Shown here one piece after another: positions 11,908-22,280 of a stretch of DNA of 64,000 nt. The notes beneath the pieces are model-generated. The model made no database searches. It was not told where the DNA came from and worked only from the letters and a program-made list of their open reading frames with translations. Each line of letters opens with the position of its first letter. The first letter of the stretch is position 1. The DNA comes from Platycnemis pennipes (lineage: Eukaryota > Arthropoda > Insecta > Odonata > Platycnemididae), in NCBI GenBank assembly GCA_933228895.1, contig OW121856.1:104321027-104385026 (forward strand), read 5' to 3'. A program made the position numbers and the translations under genes.

Positions 11908-12355
11908 AGATATGGGATGTGAAAGAGGAGAAATACATAGATATGAAGAGGTTAGCCGATAGGAGAATCGAGTGGAAAGAGGCGTCAAACCAATCTTAGG
12001 ATTATAAACTCGATGGTTACAGGCTTCACTTTGTGAAAATCCATTCTAAATAATTGAATGAGATGGTACTTTTATCCCAGTTTATCTCTGTAAAATCGAG
12101 AAATAAACTGTGAAAAAAGTAGGACCTACCAACCTACCATCTCATTTAATTCTTTTTTTTTAGGAGGGTTTTTCAAGAAATACATCACAAAACTAAACTT
12201 GAAGAAAGAAACTATATTGCACGACGAAAGAACAAATCAGCAACTGTAATTAGTTACAACAAAATGAATAAAAACTTTGTACATAGTGACGGGTCCATGG
12301 TGACCTAATTTGTTTCATCATCTTTAACCGTAGGATTGTTGACCGATGATGAAGA
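11908..12355 (+). mobile_element. LINE family B 3' end, split by an insertion
   Basis: Coding end: DVKEEKYIDMKRLADRRIEW...SNQS then a TAG stop at 11997-11999. The family B 3' UTR, seen intact at 9355-9397 (TAGGATTGTTG-CCGATGATGATG), breaks after TAGGATT (11997-12003) and resumes at a second TAGGATT (12331-12337) with GTTGACCGATGATGAAG. The intervening 327 bp is a separate insertion. Confidence 0.7.
12004..12330. mobile_element. 327-bp insertion with 7-bp target duplication TAGGATT
   Basis: It lies inside the family B 3' UTR and is bounded by TAGGATT on both sides. Internally there is an imperfect fold-back: AATGAGATGGTA near 12056 pairs with TACCATCTCATT near 12135, with CAGTTTAT/ATAAACTG nested inside. 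The outer ends do not form obvious terminal inverted repeats, so a SINE-type insertion is as likely as a MITE. Non-coding. Confidence 0.6.
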
Positions 12356-12430
12356 AAAATGGGTTAAAAGTAGCTGGAAATGAGGGTGGATATATCAATC
12401 CTTATTCCCTGACTTAAACATGTAAGGTAA

Positions 12431-12820
12431 TTGGCACTGCAGGTAGATACATTTCTTCGTTATCTCAGTCTCTTGGGCACAAATTGCAAATCTAGTATCT
12501 ACGGCGGTCTTGGCAGCATTTTTCATCAATGTAATCTCAATTATATCCCGTTATATCAATCTTCCATTCATTCCCAATATAATGTAGATGCAAGCGTCGT
12601 TTTCTCCTTAGTAAATTTACCCAACCCTCCGTGTTTCTCACAAGGATATTTATTGAGCGAAATTCAGTCCTTTCACTTGCTGCGATGGCTATTCAAAGGT
12701 ACACCAAAGTTAGAAAAAAGTCAATATAGGTCCTTGTACAATTCGTCGTTGCTCAGGCTACCATCTTCGTCTTTTTACAAAGCTCAGGCTAAAATAGATT
12801 ATGAAATTCTTCATCTATAA
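12431..12820 (+). CDS. Uncharacterised 129-codon open frame
   Basis: One of the longer frames outside recognised repeats and GC-rich patches. The predicted protein is serine- and leucine-rich with no signal peptide, zinc finger, RT, transposase or transmembrane pattern that I recognise. The track start is TTG, with no clear ATG context. It may be a chance frame; no similar sequence elsewhere in the window supports it. I do not assign a function. Confidence 0.15.
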   Translation: MALQVDTFLRYLSLLGTNCKSSIYGGLGSIFHQCNLNYIPLYQSSIHSQYNVDASVVFSLVNLPNPPCFSQGYLLSEIQSFHLLRWLFKGTPKLEKSQYRSLYNSSLLRLPSSSFYKAQAKIDYEILHL

Positions 12821-12840
12821 TTATTTTAACAAATTATAAT

Positions 12841-13377
12841 ATTCGGACGTGTTAGAAAGGTGTTAATTCATTTGTTTTCAGGTCTAATATTGAGTATGCC
12901 ATTTACCGTGTTATGTTTACACATTACGATTTGCGTAATTTCAAGGATATAAAATTATACCATTCAGTACTTATATAATTACCAATAGCAAATGAGAAAC
13001 ATGTTATCAGTGCCTGAGCATTTAAAAGAATTTTTTCAAGTCTCCACGCGCAAGTTTTTTGGAGGTTCCAGTTACGAGTGCAACGGAGAGAAACTATCAT
13101 TTTGTTTTTCCTGCCAGAAAACGATGTGTTTCATTGCACAAGCCTGCTTCTCCGCTTGAAGTGTATTTTTAGACGCCAGTCATAGGTCAAATATCGATCC
13201 ATTTTTAGTACGAATATGTAAACTCACACATTCTTAAGCAACTGTGAATTTCTCCTATTTTTTAAGTAAACCTATATGCGCTAAAACCAGCTCGTATAAA
13301 TTAAGAGCTCAATCCATAGATTTGAAAAGAAAACAAGAAAGAGTTGGAATTTCATTGGCATATCGTTGCGGGAGCAG
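12841..13377. other. AT-rich sequence without recognisable gene
   Basis: Nothing recognised. The 64-codon frame starting at 13244 runs into the MITE at 13378 and is not credible as a gene. Confidence 0.4.
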
Positions 13378-13728
13378 TGTCACAAATGAAGCCAGGGGTA
13401 GTGTGTTTGAAGCCTTCGGGATTAACTCTAATTGGTAACCGAGGAGTCACGTGGTACAAGCACGAATGGTTTGAAAATGCTGGAGTGTGTTTTAATCGCT
13501 CTTAACAATTTGACTCATGGTTCTCATTTTAGTTTTTGACATCTGTCTCGAGCATCGAGTCCCAGGATGAGAAAAATTCGAGTGAAAACAATGAGTGAGA
13601 ATATAATGAACGATTCAAACACACCAACATTTGCGAACCATTCTTGTATATACCACGTGACTCCTTGGTTACCTGTTCGAGATAATCCCGAAGTCTTCAA
13701 GAATAACCCCCCTTAGGAAAGCGCCAGT
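13378..13728. mobile_element. Fold-back MITE, family M1, copy 1
   Basis: The left arm (about 13385-13495) and the right arm (13612-13728) are inverted copies of each other. Both contain GAAGxCTTCGGGATTA followed, after a short gap, by GGTAACC(A/G)AGGAGTCACGTGG. The centre is also partly self-complementary. A second copy with the same arms is at 41327-41668. About 350 bp, non-coding and palindromic throughout: a non-autonomous fold-back DNA element. I could not fix a target duplication. Confidence 0.75.
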
Positions 13729-14760
13729 TACATACTTTGATAGTGTATCAATGCATACCGTAGGCCGCACATGTGAGAGGAATGTAGCATGCTCTTAACA
13801 CAAACGCTTATGATCTATTTACAAGATTAAACCCTAAAATTTTGAGCTGCATTAAATCTTTAGGGGATTCATGGTAATTGGCGTGGCCCTAGGACTTAAC
13901 CGGCCCCACGAACTTCTGCCTGAATGGTCTCCCGCAAGCATAAGACAAGTGGCCATAGTGGCGATTCACGTCGTTAAGAATTGGTGGTTCAGAGATCATA
14001 GAACGGGTAGAGAAACCCACCATCAGCAGTGCCCTGCTCGGAGTGGAGCTTGCCTAGAGGGACATAGGGTGATTCCCTATCCAACGAACGAAGCACTGTA
14101 ACACAAAGGCCACCAGCGAATCACCTGAAGAATATTTCCAATGTTCATTAATCCTCCTTCCTCATCGCAAAGTTTCAGCAACAATTTTCCTCTCTGCACA
14201 ATTTCGTGATTAATTGCTGCAAAACACGGCAGAAACAACTTCAGCTAAATTTCCCTCCTTCATGGTTAGATGAAGTGAGTAGTTAATTAGTTTCTGGCTC
14301 AAAATTGTGTACATTCTTTCCGAAGAACATCAAAGGCAGACGTAAGCTCGGATTTAGTCCTGGCCCGGAGCGTTTACTTGGAGACGTTCAATATATTGCT
14401 AAGTACTGGAGGATTACCTTCCGAAGGGAGCAAGCTCCTGGAGATAGCTAAACGTAGAGGAAGCGCGCTATTCACCCCAAGAGTTGGTCTTTGATGAAGG
14501 ACTAAGAGATTAGTTTGAATGATATCCAAATGTGGAGCAGAATTGCGAAGTTAAGCTGGATAGAGAGGGAGAAGAACGTAGTTGGCACGAGAGGAAGGAT
14601 TAGAAGTTGTTCTTAGGAAATTTCCAAAGAGACAGGAAAAAATAGAGGAGGAAATACTGTGTATAAGAAATAGTCAATGCTCATGAAAGCTGCGACCGAT
14701 TGTATAAAGATGCGACCCTCGTGAAAGATGCGACCGAAATACGCCAAGAAGTTCATAGAT
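13729..14760. other. Sequence without recognisable gene
   Basis: The frame at 13871-14101 shows no family motif. No repeat relationship noticed. Confidence 0.35.
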
Positions 14761-14840
14761 CTACGTCCCATCCGACGGACGGAGTAGCTAGTACTCGGCT
14801 CTCAAGTAGGGGTCTGCGTACCAATGAAAAATATCAGCCA

Positions 14841-14909
14841 CGATCGGGATTCGAACACTAGTCCTCGAGGAGGGAAGCCACTACTCTACCCGCTACACTA
14901 CCCCGATCC
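14841..14909 (-). repeat. tRNA-derived SINE head (or tRNA pseudogene)
   Basis: On the minus strand the segment starts GGATCGGGGTAGTGTAGCGG, giving an A box at 14889-14900, and carries the B box GTTCGAATCCC at 14846-14856. Spacing and flanking pairs resemble a tRNA but the acceptor and anticodon stems do not close. The family body probably continues to about 14760. Polymerase III internal promoter inferred from the boxes. Confidence 0.6.
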
Positions 14910-14944
14910 ACCCTCAATGAATTTCCTCTTTGTTTAGAAGTAAC

Positions 14945-15690
14945 TGGCGGAAGGCACCCGTTGAAATTTAACGGGAGTGAGAAATATAATAAATGCAATT
15001 TTATTAAGACATTTTGATATATCTCGTGGAGGGGTGAAAACAAACCAGTGTTATGGAGCTTGTCAACGTCTCCAAATCAGTAACGGAACCATAAATATAA
15101 TTTAAACCAATTTTGACATATAATTACTGCCAGGAATCATGCCTGGGTCTTTACAAAAATAAGAATAGTATTCTTGAAACTTTCAGGCCAGGAGAAACAA
15201 AGAGGGTTAAAAGGGACATGGGGGTGCGTATGAATGCCTTTCTTTTGGTGACAATGAGGCCATATTGAGAGAGTGAGAGAGAGAGAGAAAATATTTTATT
15301 TCATAATCAATACAAAATTTTTTAACAAAAATTTAAAACATACTCGGAGGCTACTCAGCCTCATATGAGCATTCTATTAATTTACAAGAGAATAGTCGTC
15401 CGTATTGCGCATATATTACAGTATGAAATAAAACAAGAAAACATTTATATAAAGTAATATAGACAACTCAACAGGCCAATGCATAGGCTAATGCAAAAAT
15501 AGAATGGTTTACAAATATGGCATTTGAACATTGCATATTGGGGTTTGTGGGAAGGGTAGGAACCACCCCTTTGACAGCCAAGTTTTTTTTCTGGCTTTTA
15601 TTGTTGCTATGTTTGGTTCAATTCTCCAACTTCATGTCAGTGGCGTCATTGGGATATCCTACGGATACGTAATAATACGTAATTCTTAAT
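14945..15690. repeat. Dispersed repeat R1, copy 2 (interrupted)
   Basis: Matches 8712-9200 in order, but the alignment is broken between GAGGCCATATTG (ending 15267) and GGGTTTGTGGG (from 15541) by a 266-bp insertion. Non-coding; probably the same SINE-like family. Confidence 0.65.
15268..15533 (-). mobile_element. 266-bp retroposon nested in R1, 7-bp TSD CATATTG
   Basis: Flanked by CATATTG at 15261-15267 and 15534-15540. The left end is a GA array followed by TTTTATTTC, which on the minus strand reads as an AAATAAAA-type 3' end plus a TC microsatellite tail. This is the usual layout of a short retroposon in minus orientation. No coding frame. The copy of R1 without it (8712-9200) is the empty-site comparison. 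Confidence 0.7.
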
Positions 15691-16128
15691 AAGAGCCCAA
15701 TCAATTCCTGCTAATCGCGAAAGTTGATGTTTATCCTTTGGAGTCTGTGCCATTCGTGCGTTTTTGCCTTCAGCCCTAAGGAATGTGGATAAATAAAATA
15801 AATGTAGGGAAAGACTTGCCGCAAATGTTTTCTTAACAAAAAAAAAGTCTGTTTTGGCGGCCTACGGCAGTGAAAAATAATTTAGCTGGTCAAATAACTA
15901 AATTAAAGGTGACGTAATCTCAGCTTATTCCCAATGTGAAGCGAAATAATAACAAAATTGCGACGCTTCCATGAAAAAAGACTAATGAACCATTTTTTCG
16001 ATTGTAATTGACTGTCTGTGATTACCAACACACCCCACATAGTCGAAAAAAGCCAATGTAAAATATTACAAGACCGTTTTCACTCCAAACCGCTCTTCTA
16101 TTTCATGTGTTATTTTATCTGCCCAATA

Positions 16129-16460
16129 TTTCATATCATTTTTGGTCACCAAAAATGCTTACTATGTTTCATTTTCCCGATAATCAATAAAACCAGACAT
16201 ACTTGCCTTATTTTTGGTTCCATTTCCAAAAATTCAAACAATAATGACGTCACTATATACATGGCTTCCTAAAGTGCATGTTAATTACAAACCATCATAT
16301 ATGTTTCATAGCATATTTAGTGCACAAAAATGCTTCATTTTCCCGATAATCAATAAAATCAGACATTCTTGCCTTATTTTGGGTTCTATTTCCGAAAATT
16401 TTGACAATAATGACGTTACATGACTTCCTAAAGTGTACGTTAATTACAAACCATCATGCT
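16129..16460. repeat. Tandem duplication of a ~165-bp unit
   Basis: Two adjacent units (about 16129-16303 and 16304-16460) share TCATTTTCCCGATAATCAAT, AAA(A/C)AGACAT, CTTGCCTTATTTT, AATAATGACGT and CTTCCTAAAGTG. The second unit carries a 17-bp and other small deletions. Unit 1 contains a full TGACGTCA at 16245-16252 that unit 2 has lost. Non-coding. Confidence 0.75.
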
Positions 16461-16976
16461 CTATTTCGTTAATGAAATATGATGAGCCAATTAGTATAAC
16501 GATGATGAGAATATGGTTACTAGTATTCCGAATTTTACCATTCGTTATGGCTAATAACTTATTTCTTTTGCTTAATTTTTAAATAAGGAACCAGTTTTTA
16601 ACACATATTTTTGGAAAAACCTCATTAGCATAGTATGATGATATATTACTGTACTCTGTCGCTTTTTTCCGCATTCACCTCCATTTTTTAACAACTAATA
16701 CGGAGCATAACTAAACCTTTCCCTATGATTAATAACACTTTCAATTCCTGTAAGTTGTCTCAGTTCTCTCACTGTGAACCTTGAAACTCACTTAATCTTC
16801 TGCAGGGGCATTGGTTGTACCTCATTACATAGGGAATATTTCAATTTTATCATTATTTATTCCAATGTCTGTTAAAAAATTGGAAATGTGCAATGGGGAA
16901 AGGGTACAGAGACAGGTTATCTCTCATCAAAGGTCGTATGATATAGCATTTTCATCATCATATAGGCCGTAATGTA

Positions 16977-17850
16977 ATGTTTTACATTGTCCTTGATGAC
17001 GGATTTCGTACAACCTCAATCCCTGTATTTCGACGAGCGAAGTTGTTATTTTGTACATCCCAAAGGAGACAAGTTTTAGGCCGCGACGGTGAAGCATATG
17101 ATTTGGGATATCGAGGGGCTATAACATCAAATACGGCATGGCAAGACTTGAGCCAACGATGTGGGAAACGCAAGCCAAATCCTTGTCCGTCCCATCCGTA
17201 TCATTATCCCTTTGACGAACGGAGTGATATATATTTCGGCTTTTTCGAGGAGTCCACTGCCCGGCGATAAGTCGGGTTTCCCACGCATAAAATTCATCCC
17301 TCCACGTTTCCCATTTCCCGGGGAATATCCCCGTTTCCTCCAAAGGGAGAACTTTTGGGGCAGACGCTACAAGATCCAATTAAGGCGACCGCTTCCGCAC
17401 TAATTTGAGCGAGCCCGCGAGATCCTGCCGACTGTTTCAACAAAACGGCGCTTGGGTCTCCCGGACGAATGCAGACGGGCCAAATCCCCAACCCCCGGAT
17501 GTCCCCCGCTACCCCCCACGAAATGCAGCGCCGCGACCCTGTGCATTCGATCCGAGAGATCCTTTTGAATTCGAGGAAACTCACATCCGGCGTATTTCTG
17601 CGTGTTAACCACCCCCCCTCCTAAGTTTCGCGATGGTTTTTGGAAAGGGCCGGCATAACTCAACCGAGAGCTCTCTCCGTGGCGGGAGTCGATGTGTTTG
17701 AACTGGAGATCCCCTCCCCCCCGCCCCCCACCCTGTGCTAAGCCATCCCCCACCACACCCCGAGTCCTCTTCACCCTTAAAACGAACTTGCGAGCCCTAC
17801 CCCCCCCCCCCTCTCCCTCTCTCTCCCCTAGGGTTACCAACTAGGACATT
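16977..17850. other. GC-rich patch with a C12 run
   Basis: GC and CpG content rise sharply from about 17160 to 17840, ending in C12 (17800-17811) and a CT tract. Overlapping frames on both strands (up to 146 codons on minus, 17400-17840) are glycine/arginine-rich and look compositional. It could be a promoter or first-exon region of an undetected gene, but no TATA box, start codon or splice structure is convincing. Confidence 0.35.
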
Positions 17851-19660
17851 TTGACCTGTAGACTGAGTGGGGATTTGTTTCTTCCGACTCAGGGTTTCAC
17901 GTTAACTCTTCCGGGCTATTTTCAGGACACCTTAATGCTTCACTAACTTCAGTCATTACATAATTAGATCAGGAAGTTTTGTTTTGGAATAATTATTCCA
18001 ATTTTCACCCGCGTTATATTGAGCAAAATATTACAGCCCGTTCGAAATGTAACGTATATTTTGTCGGCACATAAGGTTCAGTACAGAAAATCTTTAGTAA
18101 ACTCCCCGAATAAAAAGCTTTAAAATATAAAGTCATCAAAGCTTTGGCATAAAAGCCAAAGTTTTGTTGACTACGACGTGTAATTGGCGCCTTTGCAAAA
18201 GCACATGAGTAACACATATCCATTGCTAACGAGTGGTATTTTATTACCTTCAAATTCAATTAATTATATTCCAGTCTTTGTCATAACTTCCAACAATATT
18301 CCATTTCTAGTGGCTCATATTGCTTAGGACAGCGACTCTTCAGTAAAATCCCCAAATACTCGTCAAATACGACAATGTGTAAGTAATACCTTTAAAATGA
18401 CACACAAATGACACCTATCCATAGCTGATGATTGACATTTCATGATATTTAAGATTGTACCTATTACATCCTATTCTCAATCAATTTGTTACTAAATTAC
18501 GAAAGAAGTAAATCAGATTGATGCTCAGAAAAAATCCGCGGGAGCATACCTTTTCTCCAGTCTAAGGATGCATCCTTTAAGAAATATATATCGTTACAAG
18601 GTACTGAAAATATTTTATTCAAGAAGCGGCAATGCGCCTAAAGTTATGGATAGTCATAAGATGTTTAACCTTCGTAGAGGCCACCGGGTCCCAACGCCTA
18701 AAGTACATTTAACGCTATTTAAAAGATTATTTTTTTTACGTGAGACCGAAAATATATAAGCAGTCATCGTATGAAATTAAAGAGGTAATCAACTGTTAAC
18801 TTTCCCTTAGATTGGTAAAACAATGGTTAATATCTTGTGCAATTAAGAATTTTGTGTTTCGTTGGCATGAATTGTATTTTTTTGCTTGAGTGTCTTTTTT
18901 TGTTAAAAAAAACTTTTCCATTTTATTCAGAGCAAAGCATGTGAAACTGAACTGACGGCACCCTAAAAACAGGCGTATTGCCTTGTAGGGTGCCTAACTT
19001 CCTAATTTCCAAATATGGTAGTTTCCTTCATCAAAGGGAAGAGAATTCATTAATTGCAATTAGTGTACTACAATATATGTATTCATTTTACGCAAAAAGT
19101 GTAATTAGGAATCCCAGTTTACTAGAGAATTAAATTTCATTTTAAAAAGCTCAGAAATGGCTGGATCCGCTGCCTTGTTGCTGACGTAAAAGTTATGTAT
19201 AGTTTACGTTGCGAGGCGTAGGAAAATTCGTCTCCTTTAACTTACCATTGTGTTTCAGAGCCCATCAGCTCTAGTGAATATGCATTAATAATAGCCTATG
19301 AAAACTATCAAAGGTCGGAAAGTCTCCCCCGTAAAATATGGTAATAATAGTCACGATATTATAGGTTCCACAGGGCATCTTGCTCGTGGAGTCTTCTGCT
19401 ACTGCGAAGTACGGCGTCAAGTTAGCGCGACTATGGGCCAACTTCACGATATACTTACTAATATGAATACCATCTGTTTTTACATGAATAAACTGAATAA
19501 ATAATTTTGAATAAACAAGTAAAAGTTAATCATAATAAATCAATTAAATAAATATACCTCCGATAGTAGTTAATGAATTTTAACCCGAGTGCACCGTCTG
19601 CTTGGAAGCTTCCGCAGCACCACCTAGTGGCAGGTAGAGGAAAGAGTGTGACGTCACAAG
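17851..19660. other. AT-rich sequence, one clear hairpin
   Basis: No gene recognised. A hairpin at 18957-18994 has 9-bp perfect arms (GGCACCCTA/TAGGGTGCC) and a partly paired interior. No repeat copy of it was seen. Confidence 0.4.
19620..19633. promoter_or_regulatory. CTCF-like sequence, weak candidate
   Basis: CCACCTAGTGGCAG matches 12 of 14 positions of the metazoan CTCF core CCACYAGRKGGCAG. A full CRE (TGACGTCA, 19649-19656) lies 16 bp downstream. Motif match only. Confidence 0.2.
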
Positions 19661-19663
19661 TAT

Positions 19664-19709
19664 GATTTACATGTTTTACAAATGACATGAGATTTACATG
19701 TTTTACAAA
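19664..19709. repeat. Direct 19-bp repeat, 27-bp period
   Basis: GATTTACATGTTTTACAAA occurs at 19664-19682 and 19691-19709. Confidence 0.7.
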
Positions 19710-19723
19710 GGAGATGTTACAAA

Positions 19724-20000
19724 TTTTTATTCTTCGCTGTTTTCAACAAAAATGGACTTTTTAGCCTCTATTCGATGTAATTCCCATGAATTCGTACAAT
19801 ATTTCATAGGAAAATGTATAAAACGAAACTGAGAACCTTTTTCAATCTTTTTATCCTACTAACATTTTTTTTCGCTGTTTTCGATCAAAATGGACTTTTT
19901 CGCCTCTTTTAGGTGTAAATCCCAGAAATGTGTGCAATATCTCACAAGGAAATAAACAGTTAAGAAACAAAGGCGCATATTTAATCTTGGATTTATCCCA
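19724..20000. repeat. Tandem duplication of a ~138-bp unit
   Basis: Two units share TTCGCTGTTTTC, AAAATGGACTTTTT, GCCTCT and CAATAT(T/C)TCA in the same order, starting at about 19731 and 19871. Similarity is about 75 percent by eye. Non-coding. Confidence 0.65.
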
Positions 20001-20115
20001 CTAAAATTGTTGGTAAGTTGAATTCCAGACCTCTTTTTTTATTAAATATATGGATGATTATTCGGGAGTTAAGGTCCTTTTTTAAAAATGAAAAAATATA
20101 TAACTTTTGGTCGAC

Positions 20116-20145
20116 GTTTCGGAAATTGTATATTTCCTTCTTCAG
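20116..20145 (-). ncRNA. Hammerhead ribozyme-like motif, left arm
   Basis: Minus strand: CTGAAGA (20145-20139), stem II with GGAAA pairing TTTCC around a small loop, then GAAAC (20120-20116) and GTCGACC. The invariant CUGANGA and GAAA elements are present with a paired stem II between them. Stem III is minimal, as in the metazoan Penelope type thought to act as dimers. Confidence 0.5.
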
Positions 20146-20237
20146 GGCTAAAGTTCTGTAAGGGGAATTTGTTTTTTATGTTTATGCATTAAAAATTTGG
20201 CAATAAAAAAACAAATTCACCTTATATAACTTAAGTC

Positions 20238-20267
20238 CTGAAGAAGGAAAAATACAATTTCCGAAAC
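20238..20267 (+). ncRNA. Hammerhead ribozyme-like motif, right arm
   Basis: Plus strand: CTGAAGA (20238-20244), stem II GGAAA/TTTCC, then GAAAC (20263-20267) and GTCGACC. Same architecture as the left-arm motif with one or two loop changes and an intact stem. Confidence 0.5.
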
Positions 20268-20342
20268 GTCGACCAAAAGTTAAATATTTTTCATTTTTAA
20301 AAAAGGACCTAATCTCCCGAAAAATCATCCATATATTTGCTA

Positions 20343-22190
20343 AAATTTTTATTTTTCGCTTTTTACAACCTATTTTTTCGCACGGTTGATTATTTTCATT
20401 TTTTAATAATGAGGAAACATACATAACGTAGGTATTTTAAAATCTAAGGCCTTAAAATACGTTCTCCAGGGTTTATAAACTTTAGATCAAGACAATAAAA
20501 AATAATGAGAAACTCTACTTGCATAATGTAAATTGTATTGGAAGAATAAATTATTATTGATGTTATTATCATAAATAGCAAGTGAAACCATGAAAACGAA
20601 AAAAAAAGAAAAAAAAGGCTGCATCTTCAGCATCTCTGTAGTGCAGAACGAACTCTGGGAGTCGAGAAGACCGCTCAGTCGGTAACCCTTTACGCCCCTC
20701 CTTGCAAGCGGACAAACTCTATCCTGCACTCCAGCACCTCCCCGCACCCGCCTAAAGCCAAAGGAAAGGAGGCCTCACGGTGCAGGACTTTCGTAGAAGT
20801 GGGTTGGTTGGTGGAGATTTGTGGGACCATAATTTGCAGGATTACACCGCGAGATAAAACGGACCGGGGGAACGGGACTGGTTCTGGACTCCGGACGCAA
20901 TCTGTTGGAGCGAGCGACTTATCCTCAGTGTTTGCCCGCGGAACGGAATGGGAATGACGAAGTCTGGCGGACGTAATGAATAGATCGTCACGGGAGCACC
21001 AGATTCGGATTTGTCGCTGATATTCGGAAAGAACCGACGGTCCCGACACGGACCTGAACCACATTTATTGAAAACCGGAATCCCCACCAAAGGTTTTATC
21101 ATGATTTTTATTTCTCTGTTGCTTGACCGACGATCGTTTGCTTTGCGAATTAATCGTGTCTAAGAAGCTTTCTGCACTCCCATTCGTTTGTGACGACTAT
21201 TCGGATTGCTTCCAAAGATTTTTTTTCGCTTTGCAATCGCGTTAAATGTCTTTTAAAGTTGAAAAGATGTTAGAGAGTTTCATGCCCATAAATACGCTTC
21301 AGAATTACGCTGCCGTATTTTTTTTATTATGAGAGGTCGTCATGACAACTGTGTTTGAGACAAATGCTCACTGAAATACCTGGATGATATTTAGATATCT
21401 TCGCTAGTTCAGGTTTCAGTTTAGAGTGAATATTGTAAGTAAATTTGCAAAAAATTAGTTTTCCAATGATGTTATGACTATTTTGAGAACTTCAGCAGAT
21501 AACGGTCGATAAGATAACGAATTCAAGGTTTACAAAACTCCTTCCCACGAGATATAAGAGGTCATGATTGGCGTAGGACTTTCAGGTATCCGAATGCAAT
21601 ATAGTTCTTTTCACTTGTACTGTAAAATGTAAAATATTTTGAAGCGTTGGGCGAGTTTATTTGGTTTAAAAAGAGTTTTAACTCCCTCGTTAGTCACCTT
21701 GGTTTTAAAGTAGCATTATTCTGGTCCCCCAAAAATAGCTATAAAATATTGCCTGGGAAAATAATTTATGGACCCGATCTAAAACCTTAAATCTGAAGCC
21801 ATGAAATAAGAATAAGCTAGGAAAAGGGTTTTGTTAAGATTACTGCAATTTTAATTTATCCTTTCGATCAAAAACATCAAAATCTTTAATTGCTTTTAAA
21901 CTTATTATTTGGATTCATCATTGATTCCTTGCTGGGAAACGTTTTTTCCCACAACTGTACATATCTTTTACACATATTTTTAATGTTATTATTTGCATCT
22001 TGTTGATTTTATATGCTGTTTTCCTAATAGAAACCTTATATTCATATTGTACAACTATATTAATTTTTCTTCATTGTCATATTATCTTATTTATTTTTTC
22101 CTCATTGTAATTTCAATTATTTTTCTATTGTAATTTTATACATTTTTTAGTATTTAGAACAACGTTTATATGTATATTTATGCTATATTT
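20343..22190. other. Mostly AT-rich; GC-rich patch at about 20640-21100
   Basis: The GC-rich patch holds overlapping minus-strand frames (20690-21064, 124 codons; 20842-21102) without recognisable domains. It might be a 5' exon or promoter of an unseen gene. The rest (21100-22190) is AT-rich and featureless, becoming T-rich towards the retroposon end at 22195. Confidence 0.35.
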
Positions 22191-22194
22191 CATG

Positions 22195-22280
22195 CATTGA
22201 CGAGGGGTTAGATGGAAGAGGGACCTTTTAGTCTCAATCTCGCCTCAATAAAGACGCTTATCTATCTATCTATCTATCTG
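22195..22280 (+). mobile_element. Retroposon 3' end with TATC tail, family R6
   Basis: GACGAGGGGTTAGATGGAAG...AATAAAGACG followed by a TATC array (22258-22278). The same block, inverted, is at 31680-31750. The T-rich stretch upstream (from about 21950) may belong to the element. The AATAAA just before the tandem tail is typical of LINE/SINE ends. Confidence 0.7.

Larger units (their letters stand above)
20039..20342. mobile_element. ~300-bp inverted repeat, probable Penelope-like terminal remnant
   Basis: Left arm about 20039-20185, right arm about 20190-20342; they are near-perfect inverted copies, sharing the ATATATGGATGATT end, the block TTTTTTAAAAATGAAAAA and TTTTGGTCGACGTTTCGG. Each arm carries a hammerhead-like core reading outward from the centre. 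Minimal hammerheads in flanking repeats are a documented property of Penelope-like elements, whose terminal repeats can be inverted. No RT or GIY-YIG frame remains. A generic fold-back MITE is the alternative. Confidence 0.55.

Noticed and set aside
17400..17840. 146-codon glycine/arginine-rich minus frame
   Set aside because: Composition-driven in a GC-rich patch, overlapped by other frames on both strands, with no domain.
22257..22280. CRISPR-like or satellite array
   Set aside because: It is a simple TATC microsatellite forming the tail of a retroposon; no spacers.
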